Shown: positions 43,547-52,761 of the stretch, one piece after another
Layout of the letters: each line of letters opens with the position of its first letter
Numbering within the stretch: the stretch's first letter is position 1
Notes under the pieces: model-generated
Told to the model about the DNA's origin: nothing
Database searches by the model: none
Seen by the model: the letters and a program-made list of their open reading frames with translations, nothing else
Made by a program: the position numbers and the translations under genes
DNA from: Gillisia xinjiangensis
GTDB taxonomy: Bacteria > Bacteroidota > Bacteroidia > Flavobacteriales > Flavobacteriaceae
Length of the DNA stretch: 64,000 nucleotides
Direction: 5' to 3'
Assembly: GCF_046298265.1 (NCBI RefSeq)
Contig: NZ_JBKAHK010000003.1
Coordinates: 310,001-374,000 of the forward strand

Positions 43547-46500
43547 TTATTCTTCTAGTCTAATATCCAATCCTAAACCTTTCAGTTCGTGCATTAACAC
43601 GTTGAAAGATTCCGGCAATCCCGGCTCTGGCATTGGTTCTCCTTTTACGATAGCTTCGTAAGTTTTTGCCCTACCAATAACGTCATCTGATTTTACGGTC
43701 AAGATCTCGCGCAAGGTTGCAGAAGCTCCATAAGCTTCCAGCGCCCAAACTTCCATTTCACCAAACCTTTGACCTCCAAATTGCGCTTTACCACCAAGTG
43801 GTTGCTGCGTAATTAGAGAGTATGGCCCGATAGAACGTGCGTGCATTTTGTCGTCAATCATATGTCCTAATTTCAACATATAGATCACCCCAACGGTTGC
43901 TGCCTGGTCAAACCTGTCTCCGGTACCACCATCATATAGGTGGGTGTGTCCAAAGCGCGGTACACCTGCTTCATCTGTAAGTTCATTGATTTGATCCAGT
44001 GTTGCTCCGTCAAAAATAGGTGTAGCATATTTTCTACCCATTTTTTGTCCGGCCCATCCTAATACAGTCTCATAAATTTGACCAATATTCATACGGGAAG
44101 GTACACCAAGCGGGTTAAGAACGATATCTACCGGAGTTCCATCTTCAAGGAACGGCATATCTTCCTGACGAACGATACGTGCAACAATACCTTTGTTCCC
44201 GTGACGTCCTGCCATTTTATCACCAACCTTTAGTTTTCTCTTTTTAGCTACATAAATCTTAGCCAATTTGATAATTCCTGCAGGCAATTCATCTCCTACA
44301 GAGATGGTGAATTTTTCTCTTCTTAAGTTCCCCTGAAGATCGTTTTCCTTAATTTTATAATTATGGATCAAATCTGCAACCAGTTTGTTCAGGTTGTCAT
44401 CTGTAGTCCAGGTGCCCTGAGTAAGGTGAGCATAATCATCTACAGAATTCAACATCTTTAAAGTATATTTTTTACCTTTTGGTAAAACTTCTTCTCCAAG
44501 ATCATTTTGAACTCCCTGAGCGGTTTTTCCACCAACAATAGCAAATAACTTATCTATTAAATTAGCTTTTAAAACAGCGAACTTTGCATCATATTTCTTT
44601 TCCAGAGCGGTTACATCTTCTTTATCCTGAACGCGTTTGCGTTTATCTTTTACGGCTCTTGCAAAAAGTTTTTTATTGATCACAACCCCTCTTAACGATG
44701 GATGTGCTTTTAAAGATGCATCTTTTACATCACCCGCTTTATCTCCAAAGATCGCTCTAAGTAGTTTTTCTTCAGGTGTTGGATCGCTTTCCCCTTTTGG
44801 AGTAATTTTTCCAATAAGGATATCACCGGGTTTTACTTCAGCACCAATTCTAATCATTCCGTTTTCATCAAGATCCTTGGTGGCCTCTTCAGAAACGTTT
44901 GGAATATCATTGGTTAATTCTTCATTACCTAATTTGGTATCACGAACTTCCAATGAATATTCATCAATATGAATAGATGTAAATACATCTTCTCTTACAA
45001 CCCTTTCAGAAATCACGATAGCATCCTCAAAGTTATATCCTTTCCAGGGCATGAAGGCAACCTTCATGTTTCTACCAAGTGCAAGTTCCCCGGCCTCGGT
45101 TGCGTAACCCTGACAAAGCACCTGACCTTTGCCTACTCTATCACCTACACGCACAATTGGCTTAAGGTTGATAGAAGTTCCCTGATTGGTTTTTCTGAAT
45201 TTAATCAAATTATAAGTTTTGGAATCAGTGTCAAAACTTACCATTCTCTCTTCTTCGGTACGATCGTACTTGATGGTAATTTTATCGGCATCTACATATT
45301 CAACCTCTCCGGCGCCTTCTGCATTGATCAATACACGGGAATCTGTAGCTACTTGTCTTTCCAATCCGGTTCCAACAATTGGAGATTCTGCTCTTAATAA
45401 AGGTACTGCCTGACGCATCATGTTTGATCCCATCAAAGCCCTGTTTGCATCATCATGTTCCAAAAACGGAATTAATGAAGCAGAAATTGAGGAAATCTGA
45501 TTTGGTGCAACATCCACATAGTGAATCTCAATAGGATCTACTACCGGGAAATCACCTTCCATACGTGCAATTACCTTATCTGAATCTATCGTGCCATCCT
45601 CTTTTAAAGGAATGTTGGCCTGAGCGATTTTTTTGTCTTCCTCCTCTTCAGCACTTAAATAAATAGGCTGATCCTTGAAGTTGATTTTTCCTTCGGTAAC
45701 AGTACGATATGGAGTCTCAAGGAATCCCATACTGTTCACTTTGGAATAAACAGCTAGAGAAGATATCAAACCAATGTTTGGACCTTCAGGAGTTTCAATT
45801 GGACAAAGCCTTCCATAGTGCGTATAGTGAACATCACGCACTTCAAATCCAGCGCGTTCTCTTGAGAGTCCACCTGGTCCTAATGCCGATAATCTACGCT
45901 TATGAGTGATCTCTGCCAATGGATTTGTTTGATCCATAAACTGAGATAACTGATTTGTTCCAAAGAAAGAATTGATCACTGAAGACAAGGTCTTCGCATT
46001 GATCAAATCTATAGGTGTAAACACCTCGTTATCCCGAACATTCATTCTTTCGCGAATGGTACGGGCCATACGGGCTAAACCAACTCCAAATTGCTGAGAT
46101 AACTGCTCTCCTACTGTTCTAACACGACGGTTAGACAAGTGATCAATATCATCGATCTCTGCCTTTGAGTTTATCAACTCGATTAAATATTTTACAATGG
46201 TAATAATATCCTCACGGGTAAGCACCTGCTTATCCATTCCAATGTCAAGACCAAGTTTTTTATTCATTCTGTAACGACCTACTTCCCCAAGGCTGTAACG
46301 TTGGTCAGAAAAGAATAATTTATCTATAATTCCACGTGCGGTTTCTTCATCGGGCGGCTCCGCATTACGCAGCTGGCGATAAATATGCTCTACGGCCTCT
46401 TTCTCAGAATTCGTTGGATCTTTCTGCAACGTATTATGAATAATTGCATAGTCACCTGTAGAATTGTCTTCTTTGTGAAGAAGAATTGTTTTTGTTCCTG

Positions 46501-47359
46501 TTTCCAGAATTTCTTCTATGTGGTCTTTATCCAATTCTGTATCGCGATCTAAAACGATCTCGTTACGTTCAATGGAAACCACCTCGCCGGTATCTTCATC
46601 TACAAAATCCTCATACCAGGTATTTAATACCCTGGCTGCCAGTTTTCGGCCTAATACTTTTTTAAGTCCTGTTTTAGAAACTTTTACTTCTTCTGCAAGG
46701 TCAAAGATTTCAAGGATATCCTTATCTCTTTCAAAACCAATTGCACGGAAAAGCGTAGTTACAGGTAATTTTTTCTTTCTATCGATATACGCATACATCA
46801 CGTTGTTTATATCGGTAGCGAATTCTATCCAGGAACCTTTAAAAGGAATTACTCTGGCAGAATATAATTTTGTTCCATTTGCATGGAAAGACTGTCCAAA
46901 GAAAACACCAGGAGAACGGTGTAACTGCGATACCACAACACGTTCTGCGCCGTTCACACAAAAAGTTCCGCTTGGAGTCATATAAGGAATAGTTCCCAAA
47001 TAAACATCCTGTACGATGGTTTCAAAATCCTCATGTTCCGGATCTGTACAATAAAGCTTTAAACGGGCTTTAAGCGGTACGCTATAAGTTAATCCACGCT
47101 CGATACATTCCTGGATGGAATATCTTGGTGGGTCCACAAAGTAATCAAGAAATTCTAAAACGAATTGATTACGGGTGTCTGTAATGGGAAAGTTTTCCAT
47201 GAAGGTATTATAGAGACCTTCATCTCCCCTTTCTTCTGATTTTGTTTCTAGTTGAAAGAAATCCTGAAATGACTTAATCTGGACATCCAAAAAGTCTGGA
47301 TAATCAGGTTTGTTCTTTACAGAAGAGAAATTCAATCTTTCAGTTTGCGTTGCTAACAT
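43547..47359 (-). CDS. rpoB: DNA-directed RNA polymerase subunit beta
   Basis: 1270 residues starting MLATQTERLNFSSVKN at 47359. The rifampicin-pocket region reads FFGTNQLSQFMDQTNPLAEITHKRRLSALGPGGLSRERAG with wild-type-looking residues (Asp, His, Ser at the usual resistance positions). The catalytic-site GYNFEDAIVIS and the C-terminal AFGGQRFGEMEVWALEAYGA are intact. It forms the RNA polymerase core with RpoC and RpoA. Confidence 0.98.
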   Translation of the reverse strand: MLATQTERLNFSSVKNKPDYPDFLDVQIKSFQDFFQLETKSEERGDEGLYNTFMENFPITDTRNQFVLEFLDYFVDPPRYSIQECIERGLTYSVPLKARLKLYCTDPEHEDFETIVQDVYLGTIPYMTPSGTFCVNGAERVVVSQLHRSPGVFFGQSFHANGTKLYSARVIPFKGSWIEFATDINNVMYAYIDRKKKLPVTTLFRAIGFERDKDILEIFDLAEEVKVSKTGLKKVLGRKLAARVLNTWYEDFVDEDTGEVVSIERNEIVLDRDTELDKDHIEEILETGTKTILLHKEDNSTGDYAIIHNTLQKDPTNSEKEAVEHIYRQLRNAEPPDEETARGIIDKLFFSDQRYSLGEVGRYRMNKKLGLDIGMDKQVLTREDIITIVKYLIELINSKAEIDDIDHLSNRRVRTVGEQLSQQFGVGLARMARTIRERMNVRDNEVFTPIDLINAKTLSSVINSFFGTNQLSQFMDQTNPLAEITHKRRLSALGPGGLSRERAGFEVRDVHYTHYGRLCPIETPEGPNIGLISSLAVYSKVNSMGFLETPYRTVTEGKINFKDQPIYLSAEEEEDKKIAQANIPLKEDGTIDSDKVIARMEGDFPVVDPIEIHYVDVAPNQISSISASLIPFLEHDDANRALMGSNMMRQAVPLLRAESPIVGTGLERQVATDSRVLINAEGAGEVEYVDADKITIKYDRTEEERMVSFDTDSKTYNLIKFRKTNQGTSINLKPIVRVGDRVGKGQVLCQGYATEAGELALGRNMKVAFMPWKGYNFEDAIVISERVVREDVFTSIHIDEYSLEVRDTKLGNEELTNDIPNVSEEATKDLDENGMIRIGAEVKPGDILIGKITPKGESDPTPEEKLLRAIFGDKAGDVKDASLKAHPSLRGVVINKKLFARAVKDKRKRVQDKEDVTALEKKYDAKFAVLKANLIDKLFAIVGGKTAQGVQNDLGEEVLPKGKKYTLKMLNSVDDYAHLTQGTWTTDDNLNKLVADLIHNYKIKENDLQGNLRREKFTISVGDELPAGIIKLAKIYVAKKRKLKVGDKMAGRHGNKGIVARIVRQEDMPFLEDGTPVDIVLNPLGVPSRMNIGQIYETVLGWAGQKMGRKYATPIFDGATLDQINELTDEAGVPRFGHTHLYDGGTGDRFDQAATVGVIYMLKLGHMIDDKMHARSIGPYSLITQQPLGGKAQFGGQRFGEMEVWALEAYGASATLREILTVKSDDVIGRAKTYEAIVKGEPMPEPGLPESFNVLMHELKGLGLDIRLEE

Positions 47360-47429
47360 CAATGGACGGAATTATAATTTATATAAAAAGTGTGTGCGCT
47401 ATAGGCTTTAAGCTTTATATACGCAAAAG

Positions 47430-47467
47430 GGTTTAGACCTTCAGGAGCGAATCCTGCGGTCTAAACC
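47430..47467 (-). other. Long stem-loop between rplL and rpoB
   Basis: GGTTTAGACC and GGTCTAAACC form a 10-bp stem continued by CAGGA/TCCTG around a GCGAA loop. In E. coli this junction holds an attenuator and an RNase III site, so a similar role in setting the L12:RNA polymerase ratio is plausible. There is no adjacent T tract. Confidence 0.65.
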
Positions 47468-47489
47468 TAAATAAATATGCTTGTTAAGC

Positions 47490-47864
47490 TTATTTAAGCT
47501 CAACCTCGGCTCCTGCTTCTTCTAATTGTGCTTTTAATGCTTCAGCTTCATCTTTAGAAACTGCTTCTTTAACTGCTCTCGGTGCGTTGTCAACTAATTC
47601 CTTAGCATCTTTAAGACCTAATCCAGTTAATTCTTTTACCAATTTAACTACGGCTAGTTTAGCACCACCCGGAGCTTTAAGGATAACATCAAATTCGGTT
47701 TGCTCTTCAGCGGCTTCTTCACCACCACCTCCACCAGCAGCAACAGCTACAGCTGCAGCAGCAGGCTCGATGCCATACTCATCTTTTAATATCCCGGCTA
47801 ACTCATTAACCTCTTTTACGGTTAAACTAACCAATTGTTCTGCGAAATCTTTCAAATCTGCCAT
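47490..47864 (-). CDS. rplL: 50S ribosomal protein L7/L12
   Basis: A 124-residue stalk protein: N-terminal dimerisation helix, an Ala/Gly-rich hinge (AAAAVAVAAGGGGGEEA) and a C-terminal domain with EKTEFDVIL-like and GLGLKDAKELVDNAPRAVKE segments that bind translation factors. Multiple copies bind L10. Confidence 0.97.
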   Translation of the reverse strand: MADLKDFAEQLVSLTVKEVNELAGILKDEYGIEPAAAAVAVAAGGGGGEEAAEEQTEFDVILKAPGGAKLAVVKLVKELTGLGLKDAKELVDNAPRAVKEAVSKDEAEALKAQLEEAGAEVELK

Positions 47865-47920
47865 TTTCTATCGTTTTAAAATGTTCTTTAATTTATATTT
47901 GTTAAAAAGTGCGTACGTGC

Positions 47921-48442
47921 TTATTCTTCCTTCTCAGAAAGAGTTTTAAGAATTCCGGCTAATTTACCGCCACTTGACTTAAGCGCTGAAATAACGTTTT
48001 TAGCAGGTGATTGCAATAATCCGATAATTTCTCCAACAAGCTCCTCTTTGGACTTGATATTGACCAGGGTATCTAGATAGTCATCTCCTACATAGATCGC
48101 TTCTGCAATAAAAGCTCCTTTAAGCAAGGGCTTATCAGATTTTTTTCTGAATTCTTTGATGATTTTGGCTGGAGCGTTTCCAACTTCCGACATCATAATA
48201 GATGTATTGCCTTTCAAAACATCAGGAAGTTCTCCAAATTCTTTATCGGAAGCTTCCATAGCTTTTGCAAGCAATGTATTTTTAACTACTGCTAGTTTTA
48301 CGTTTGCCTTAAAACAGGCTCTGCGTAAATTTGAAGTACTCAAGGCGTTTAAACCTGAAATATCTGCAAGGTAAATAATAGAATTATTTGATAACTGCGC
48401 AGTTAAATCTTCAATTACTAATGATTTTTCTTCTCTTGTCAT
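47921..48442 (-). CDS. rplJ: 50S ribosomal protein L10
   Basis: A 173-residue protein with the conserved N-terminus TREEKSLVIEDLTAQLSNN and the L11/rRNA-binding core, and a C-terminal helix that carries L7/L12 dimers. It starts 11 bases after rplA, so the autoregulatory L10 leader, if any, would have to overlap the rplA coding end. Confidence 0.96.
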   Translation of the reverse strand: MTREEKSLVIEDLTAQLSNNSIIYLADISGLNALSTSNLRRACFKANVKLAVVKNTLLAKAMEASDKEFGELPDVLKGNTSIMMSEVGNAPAKIIKEFRKKSDKPLLKGAFIAEAIYVGDDYLDTLVNIKSKEELVGEIIGLLQSPAKNVISALKSSGGKLAGILKTLSEKEE

Positions 48443-48453
48443 AATCTATAATA

Positions 48454-49152
48454 TTATTGCTCAGTGAACCTTTTAGTGTCAATTTCAACACTAGGACTCA
48501 TTGTAGAAGAGATATGTATACTCTTAATATAAATACCTTTTGAAGTCGTAGGTTTTAATTTTACCAAAGTGGTTAATAATTCCCTTGCGTTTCCAGCAAT
48601 TTTCTCAGCATCAAAAGATGCTTTTCCTATTCCTGCGTGCACAATTCCTGTTTTATCAACTTTAAAGTCAATTTTACCGGCTTTCACATCAGATACTGCT
48701 TTGGCAACATCCATAGTTACAGTTCCGGTTTTAGGATTAGGCATCAAACCTCGCGGCCCTAATATTCTACCTAAAGGCCCTAATTTACCCATTACACTAG
48801 GCATAGTGATAATTACATCAACATCTGTCCAACCACCTTTTATTTTATCAAGGTATTCATCAAGACCAATATAATCTGCACCCGCTTGTTTAGCTTCTTC
48901 CTCTTTATCCGGAGTTACCAAAGCAAGCACTTTAACGTCTTTACCAGTACCATGAGGAAGGGTTACAACACCTCTTACCATTTGGTTGGCTTTACGTGGA
49001 TCTACATTCAAGCGAACTGCCAAATCTACAGAGGCATCAAAATTTTCACTTGCAACTTCTTTTATTAAAGCAGAGGCTTCAGTTACCGAATACATTTTAC
49101 CGTTTTCGATCTTTGACTGAGCTTCCTTTTGCTTTTTAGTTACTTTTGCCAT
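48454..49152 (-). CDS. rplA: 50S ribosomal protein L1
   Basis: A 232-residue protein with the L1 signature IGKASFDAEKIAGNARELL and the GPLGRILGPRGLMPNPKTGTV loop. L1 forms the mobile stalk at the E site and in many bacteria represses its own L11-L1 operon. Confidence 0.97.
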   Translation of the reverse strand: MAKVTKKQKEAQSKIENGKMYSVTEASALIKEVASENFDASVDLAVRLNVDPRKANQMVRGVVTLPHGTGKDVKVLALVTPDKEEEAKQAGADYIGLDEYLDKIKGGWTDVDVIITMPSVMGKLGPLGRILGPRGLMPNPKTGTVTMDVAKAVSDVKAGKIDFKVDKTGIVHAGIGKASFDAEKIAGNARELLTTLVKLKPTTSKGIYIKSIHISSTMSPSVEIDTKRFTEQ

Positions 49153-49171
49153 TTTTAAATTCTATTTTGGA

Positions 49172-49609
49172 TTAAAACGGCGCTTGCCCTTTAACAGTTA
49201 CACCCATTGAGCGAGCTGTTCCCGCAACCATTTTCATAGCCGATTCTAATGTAAATGCATTTAAATCCTGCATTTTATCCTCAGCAATTGCTCTTACCGT
49301 ATCCCAGGATACACTCGCAATCTTTTTACGATTAGGTTCTCCAGATCCTTTCTTAACCTTTGTTGCTTCTAATAACTGAACAGCGGCCGGTGGAGTTTTA
49401 ATAACGAAATCAAAAGACTTATCTTTAAAGACAGTAATTTGAACCGGTAAAACTTTACCAGGTTTATCCTGAGTTCTGGCATTAAATTGCTTACAGAACT
49501 CCATTATATTTACTCCGGCAGCACCTAAAGCAGGTCCAACTGGTGGTGATGGGTTAGCAGCACCTCCACGAACTTGTAGCTTAACAACTTTACTTATTTC
49601 TTTTGCCAT
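49172..49609 (-). CDS. rplK: 50S ribosomal protein L11
   Basis: A 145-residue protein with the proline-rich N-terminal motif NPSPPVGPALGAAGVNIMEFC and the C-terminal rRNA-binding domain. It sits at the GTPase-associated centre. A stem-loop lies in its leader. Confidence 0.97.
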   Translation of the reverse strand: MAKEISKVVKLQVRGGAANPSPPVGPALGAAGVNIMEFCKQFNARTQDKPGKVLPVQITVFKDKSFDFVIKTPPAAVQLLEATKVKKGSGEPNRKKIASVSWDTVRAIAEDKMQDLNAFTLESAMKMVAGTARSMGVTVKGQAPF

Positions 49610-49626
49610 TTTTATAATTTTTAAGT

Positions 49627-49660
49627 GATAGTTTTACGAGTGGAAGCTTTAAAAACTATC
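49627..49660 (-). promoter_or_regulatory. Stem-loop in the rplK leader (candidate L1 autoregulatory site)
   Basis: GATAGTTTT and AAAACTATC form a 9-bp stem around a 16-base loop, 18 bases before the rplK start codon. L1 represses the rplKA mRNA in other bacteria through a leader structure; sequence identity to the rRNA site is not evident, so the assignment rests on position. Confidence 0.4.
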
Positions 49661-49686
49661 AAAAATATATGTAACAATATTTACTA

Positions 49687-50244
49687 TTAAACTTTTTCAA
49701 CTTGCATATAACTCAATTCCAATGGTGTTTTTCTTCCGAATATTTTCACCATTACCTCAAGCTTGCGTTTCTCTTCATTTATTTTCTCAACTGTACCATT
49801 AAATCCATTAAAAGGACCATCAATTACTTTGATGGTTTCCCCAATGGTAAAAGGAATAGCAACATTATCTGCCTTAACCGATAATTCATCAACCTTACCA
49901 AGCATACGATTAACTTCTGATCTCCTTAACGGAACCGGCTCACCACCTTTGGTTTCACCAAGAAATCCTATAACTCCATTTATAGTTTTGATCATGTGAG
50001 GTACTTCCCCTCCCAAATTGGCCAAAACCATAATATAACCAGGAAAATAAACACGCTCCTTGGTAATTTTTTTTCCATTTCTAACCTGGACCACCTTTTC
50101 TGTAGGAACCAGAACTTCACCAACATAATCTTCCATTCCCTGATGGGAAACCTCACGCTCAATATATTCCTTAACCTTATTTTCCTGACCACTTACGGCA
50201 CGAACAACATACCATTTTTTATCCTTTACCTCTGCCATAGCCAT
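49687..50244 (-). CDS. nusG: Transcription termination/antitermination factor NusG
   Basis: A 185-residue protein (or 183 from the second Met). The NGN domain contains KKWYVVRAVSGQENKVKEYI and the RNA polymerase-binding FPGYIMV loop; the KOW domain has VIDGPFNGFNGTVEKINEE. It couples RNA polymerase to Rho or to the ribosome. It starts five bases after secE. Confidence 0.96.
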   Translation of the reverse strand: MAMAEVKDKKWYVVRAVSGQENKVKEYIEREVSHQGMEDYVGEVLVPTEKVVQVRNGKKITKERVYFPGYIMVLANLGGEVPHMIKTINGVIGFLGETKGGEPVPLRRSEVNRMLGKVDELSVKADNVAIPFTIGETIKVIDGPFNGFNGTVEKINEEKRKLEVMVKIFGRKTPLELSYMQVEKV

Positions 50245-50248
50245 TTAT

Positions 50249-50446
50249 TTAAGATTTGATCCATTCAAAATATTGCTCTATCAAAGAGCTAAATACTGTG
50301 TCCACACCCCAAATAGCTAAGGAGAATATAATTGAAAAAACGGCTACAACAATTGTTAGCCTTTGAGCCTCTGGCCATGTGGTCCAGGTAACGTGATTTC
50401 TTAATTCGCTATAAGACTCTGAAATATAATTAACGATTCCTGCCAT
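50249..50446 (-). CDS. secE: Preprotein translocase subunit SecE
   Basis: A 65-residue protein with the single-helix bacterial SecE layout: an amphipathic N-terminal helix (YISESYSELRNHVTWTTWPEA) and a transmembrane helix (LTIVVAVFSIIFSLAIWGV). It clamps SecY in the inner membrane. It follows tRNA-Trp. Confidence 0.95.
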   Translation of the reverse strand: MAGIVNYISESYSELRNHVTWTTWPEAQRLTIVVAVFSIIFSLAIWGVDTVFSSLIEQYFEWIKS

Positions 50447-50462
50447 TGTATTTTACTATTTG

Positions 50463-50535
50463 CACGGGTTGAGAGACTCGAACTCCCGACACCTGGTTTT
50501 GGAGACCAGTGCTCTACCAACTGAGCTAAACCCGT
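50463..50535 (-). tRNA. tRNA-Trp (CCA)
   Basis: A 73-nt cloverleaf. The acceptor stem is ACGGGTT/AACCCGT, the anticodon stem CTGGT with loop CTCCAAA (anticodon CCA), and the T-arm GGAGTTCGAGTCTC. It lies between tuf and secE, a conserved position. Confidence 0.95.
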
Positions 50536-50541
50536 AAATAT

Positions 50542-50580
50542 AAATTAAGGCATCCCACCTCTGGCAGGATACCTTAATTT
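50542..50580 (-). other. Long stem-loop between tuf and tRNA-Trp
   Basis: AAATTAAGG pairs with CCTTAATTT and the stem continues through ATCC/GGAT and CC/GG to an AGA loop, about 17 bp with wobbles. It begins 14 bases after the tuf stop. It could be an attenuator or a 3'-end former/processing site releasing tuf mRNA from the tRNA-secE transcript. Confidence 0.65.
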
Positions 50581-50593
50581 CATATAAATTTAA

Positions 50594-51781
50594 TTAGTCT
50601 AAAATCTCAGTTACCTGACCAGCACCTACTGTTCTACCACCCTCACGAATAGCAAAACGCAAACCAACAGTCATTGCAATTGTTTGTAACAACTCAACAT
50701 GAATAGTTAAGTTATCTCCTGGCATAACCATTTCAACACCTTCTGGCAAAGTAATAGTTCCAGTTACATCAGTTGTACGTACGTAAAACTGTGGACGGTA
50801 ATTGTTATGGAATGGAGTATGACGTCCACCTTCTTCTTTCTTAAGAACGTAAACTTCAGCTTTGAATTTTTTATGAGGCTTCACAGAACCTGGCTTACAA
50901 ATAACCATACCACGGGAGATTTGAGTTTTCTCAATACCTCTTAATAGGATACCTACGTTATCTCCAGCTTCACCCCTGTTAAGGATCTTACGGAACATCT
51001 CAACTCCAGTTACAACAGAAGTCACTTTTTCAGCTCCCATCCCAATGATCTCTACAGGATCTCCAGTATTTGCAATACCAGTTTCAATACGACCGGTAGC
51101 AACAGTACCACGACCAGTAATAGAGAATACATCCTCTATAGGCAACAAAAATGGCTTATCAACATCACGTTCCGGTAATTCAATCCAGGAATCAACTGCT
51201 TCCATTAGATCCAAAACAGTTTTAGACCATTTTTCATCACCTTCAAGTGCTCCAAGAGCCGATCCTGAAATTACAGGTCCATTATCACCATCATATTCGT
51301 AGAAAGAAAGCAAATCTCTTACTTCCATCTCAACCAATTCCAAAAGTTCATCATCATCAACCAAGTCGACTTTATTCAAGAAAACTACGATTCTTGGAAT
51401 ACCAACCTGACGACCTAAAAGTATATGCTCACGAGTTTGTGGCATAGGACCATCGGTAGCAGCCACCACAAGGATAGCTCCATCCATTTGAGCAGCACCG
51501 GTAACCATGTTCTTCACATAATCCGCGTGACCAGGACAGTCAACGTGTGCATAGTGACGGTTAGCCGTTGCATATTCAACGTGCGATGAGTTAATTGTTA
51601 TACCTCTTTCTTTTTCCTCGGGAGCATTATCGATTTGATCAAAAGCACTCGCTTCTGAATAACCAGCATCAGCCATTACTTTAGTAATAGCTGCAGTTAA
51701 TGTTGTTTTCCCGTGATCTACGTGTCCAATCGTTCCAATATTTAGGTGCGGTTTGGAACGATCATAAGTTGCCTTTGCCAT
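50594..51781 (-). CDS. tuf: Elongation factor Tu
   Basis: A 395-residue GTPase. G1 is GHVDHGKTT, the effector RGITIN, G3 DCPGHADYV, G4 NKVDLVDD and G5 SALGALEG, followed by domains 2 and 3. It delivers aminoacyl-tRNA to the ribosome. It lies directly downstream of four tRNA genes and upstream of tRNA-Trp. Confidence 0.98.
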   Translation of the reverse strand: MAKATYDRSKPHLNIGTIGHVDHGKTTLTAAITKVMADAGYSEASAFDQIDNAPEEKERGITINSSHVEYATANRHYAHVDCPGHADYVKNMVTGAAQMDGAILVVAATDGPMPQTREHILLGRQVGIPRIVVFLNKVDLVDDDELLELVEMEVRDLLSFYEYDGDNGPVISGSALGALEGDEKWSKTVLDLMEAVDSWIELPERDVDKPFLLPIEDVFSITGRGTVATGRIETGIANTGDPVEIIGMGAEKVTSVVTGVEMFRKILNRGEAGDNVGILLRGIEKTQISRGMVICKPGSVKPHKKFKAEVYVLKKEEGGRHTPFHNNYRPQFYVRTTDVTGTITLPEGVEMVMPGDNLTIHVELLQTIAMTVGLRFAIREGGRTVGAGQVTEILD

Positions 51782-51841
51782 AATTAATAATTATTTAATC
51801 TTAGTTATATATTAGTGTTCAATTTAATGCAAAATTATAAG

Positions 51842-51913
51842 AGCCAACGACGAGAATTGAACTCGTGACCTCTTCCTTACCAAGGAAACGCTCTACCCCT
51901 GAGCTACGTCGGC
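51842..51913 (-). tRNA. tRNA-Thr (GGT)
   Basis: A 72-nt cloverleaf. Acceptor GCCGACG/CGTTGGC, anticodon loop TTGGTAA (anticodon GGT), T-arm GAGTTCAATTCTC. First tRNA upstream of tuf. Confidence 0.94.
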
Positions 51914-52070
51914 AAAAAAGACTATCCCCACTAAGTCACACTTATGGAGATAATTTAAACAGCTGCTCTAAAAAACGCTGTTATAATTTAAACGAGCGAT
52001 CTAACCTCTGGGGTGATGATCTGCTCAAAAGAATAAAACTTACGCATTATTCTTCTTTAGAATAGGAGTT

Positions 52071-52150
52071 CACGCCTCGGGCCTAAAAACCTTCTTTTAG
52101 AGCGAAAGATCACGCCTCGGGCGCGACGACTTTCTCCTGGAGCGAAAGAC
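52071..52150 (-). repeat. 40-bp tandem duplication of the tRNA-Gly 3' end and trailer
   Basis: Two adjacent 40-base units each start CACGCCTCGGGC and end AGCGAAAGA(T/C). The second unit's last ten bases are the genuine tRNA-Gly 3' acceptor end; the first unit carries a pseudo-copy of it at 52101-52110. The remaining bases, 51914-52070, show no gene. Confidence 0.6.
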
Positions 52151-52213
52151 CGGGTTCGAACCGGCGACATTCAGCTTGGAAGGCTGACGCTCTACCAACT
52201 GAGCTACTTTCGC
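52141..52213 (-). tRNA. tRNA-Gly (TCC)
   Basis: A 73-nt cloverleaf. Acceptor GCGAAAG/CTTTCGC, anticodon stem TCAGC/GCTGA with loop CTTCCAA (anticodon TCC), T-arm CCGGTTCGAACCCGG. Confidence 0.95.
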
Positions 52214-52280
52214 GTTTAATTCAAGATTTCGAATTCAATATTCAAAATTAATTTTGAATTCTGAATTTTGAATCTATTGG

Positions 52281-52362
<82 letters not shown>

Positions 52363-52593
52363 AAATAAAACTTCAATATTTCACAGAACCATTTTGCACT
52401 CTGGCTTGTTTTTTTCGAGGGGCAAATTTAATTATAAATTTCACCATTAACAAAGCTTTTCATTCAAAACTTTAAAGTCGATCAGGAAACTCCCTTCAAC
52501 TTTGCTCAGGATGAACTTTTTATCCTTTTTTTATATAATGTTAAATTAATCTCAACACTACAAAACCTAAGCGGTATTCTTTCAAAATTTCAG

Positions 52594-52667
52594 AGCCGAT
52601 GGAGGGACTCGAACCCACGACCTGCTGATTACAAATCAGCTGCTCTAGCCAGCTGAGCTACATCGGC
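52594..52667 (-). tRNA. tRNA-Thr (TGT), copy 2
   Basis: A 74-nt cloverleaf, nearly identical to the tRNA at 32992-33065. The anticodon loop is TTTGTAA (TGT). It is first in the tRNA series Thr-Tyr-Gly-Thr that leads into tuf. The 230 bases between it and tRNA-Tyr hold only AT-rich sequence and a CTTTGCTCAGGATGAAC motif near 52500. Confidence 0.95.
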
Positions 52668-52761
52668 CTTTACTACTTTTTTAGCATAAAAAAGTCCGCT
52701 ATTTCTAACGGACTGCAAATGTATACATTTAATTCATTTCACAAAACAATTCTGTAAAAAA

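Noticed and set aside
47587..47949. 120-codon plus-strand frame opposite rplL/rplJ
   Set aside because: Ser/Ala/Pro-rich shadow caused by the Ala/Gly-rich hinge of L7/L12.
52071..52150. CRISPR-like direct repeat
   Set aside because: Only two adjacent units without spacers; explained by duplication of the tRNA-Gly trailer.
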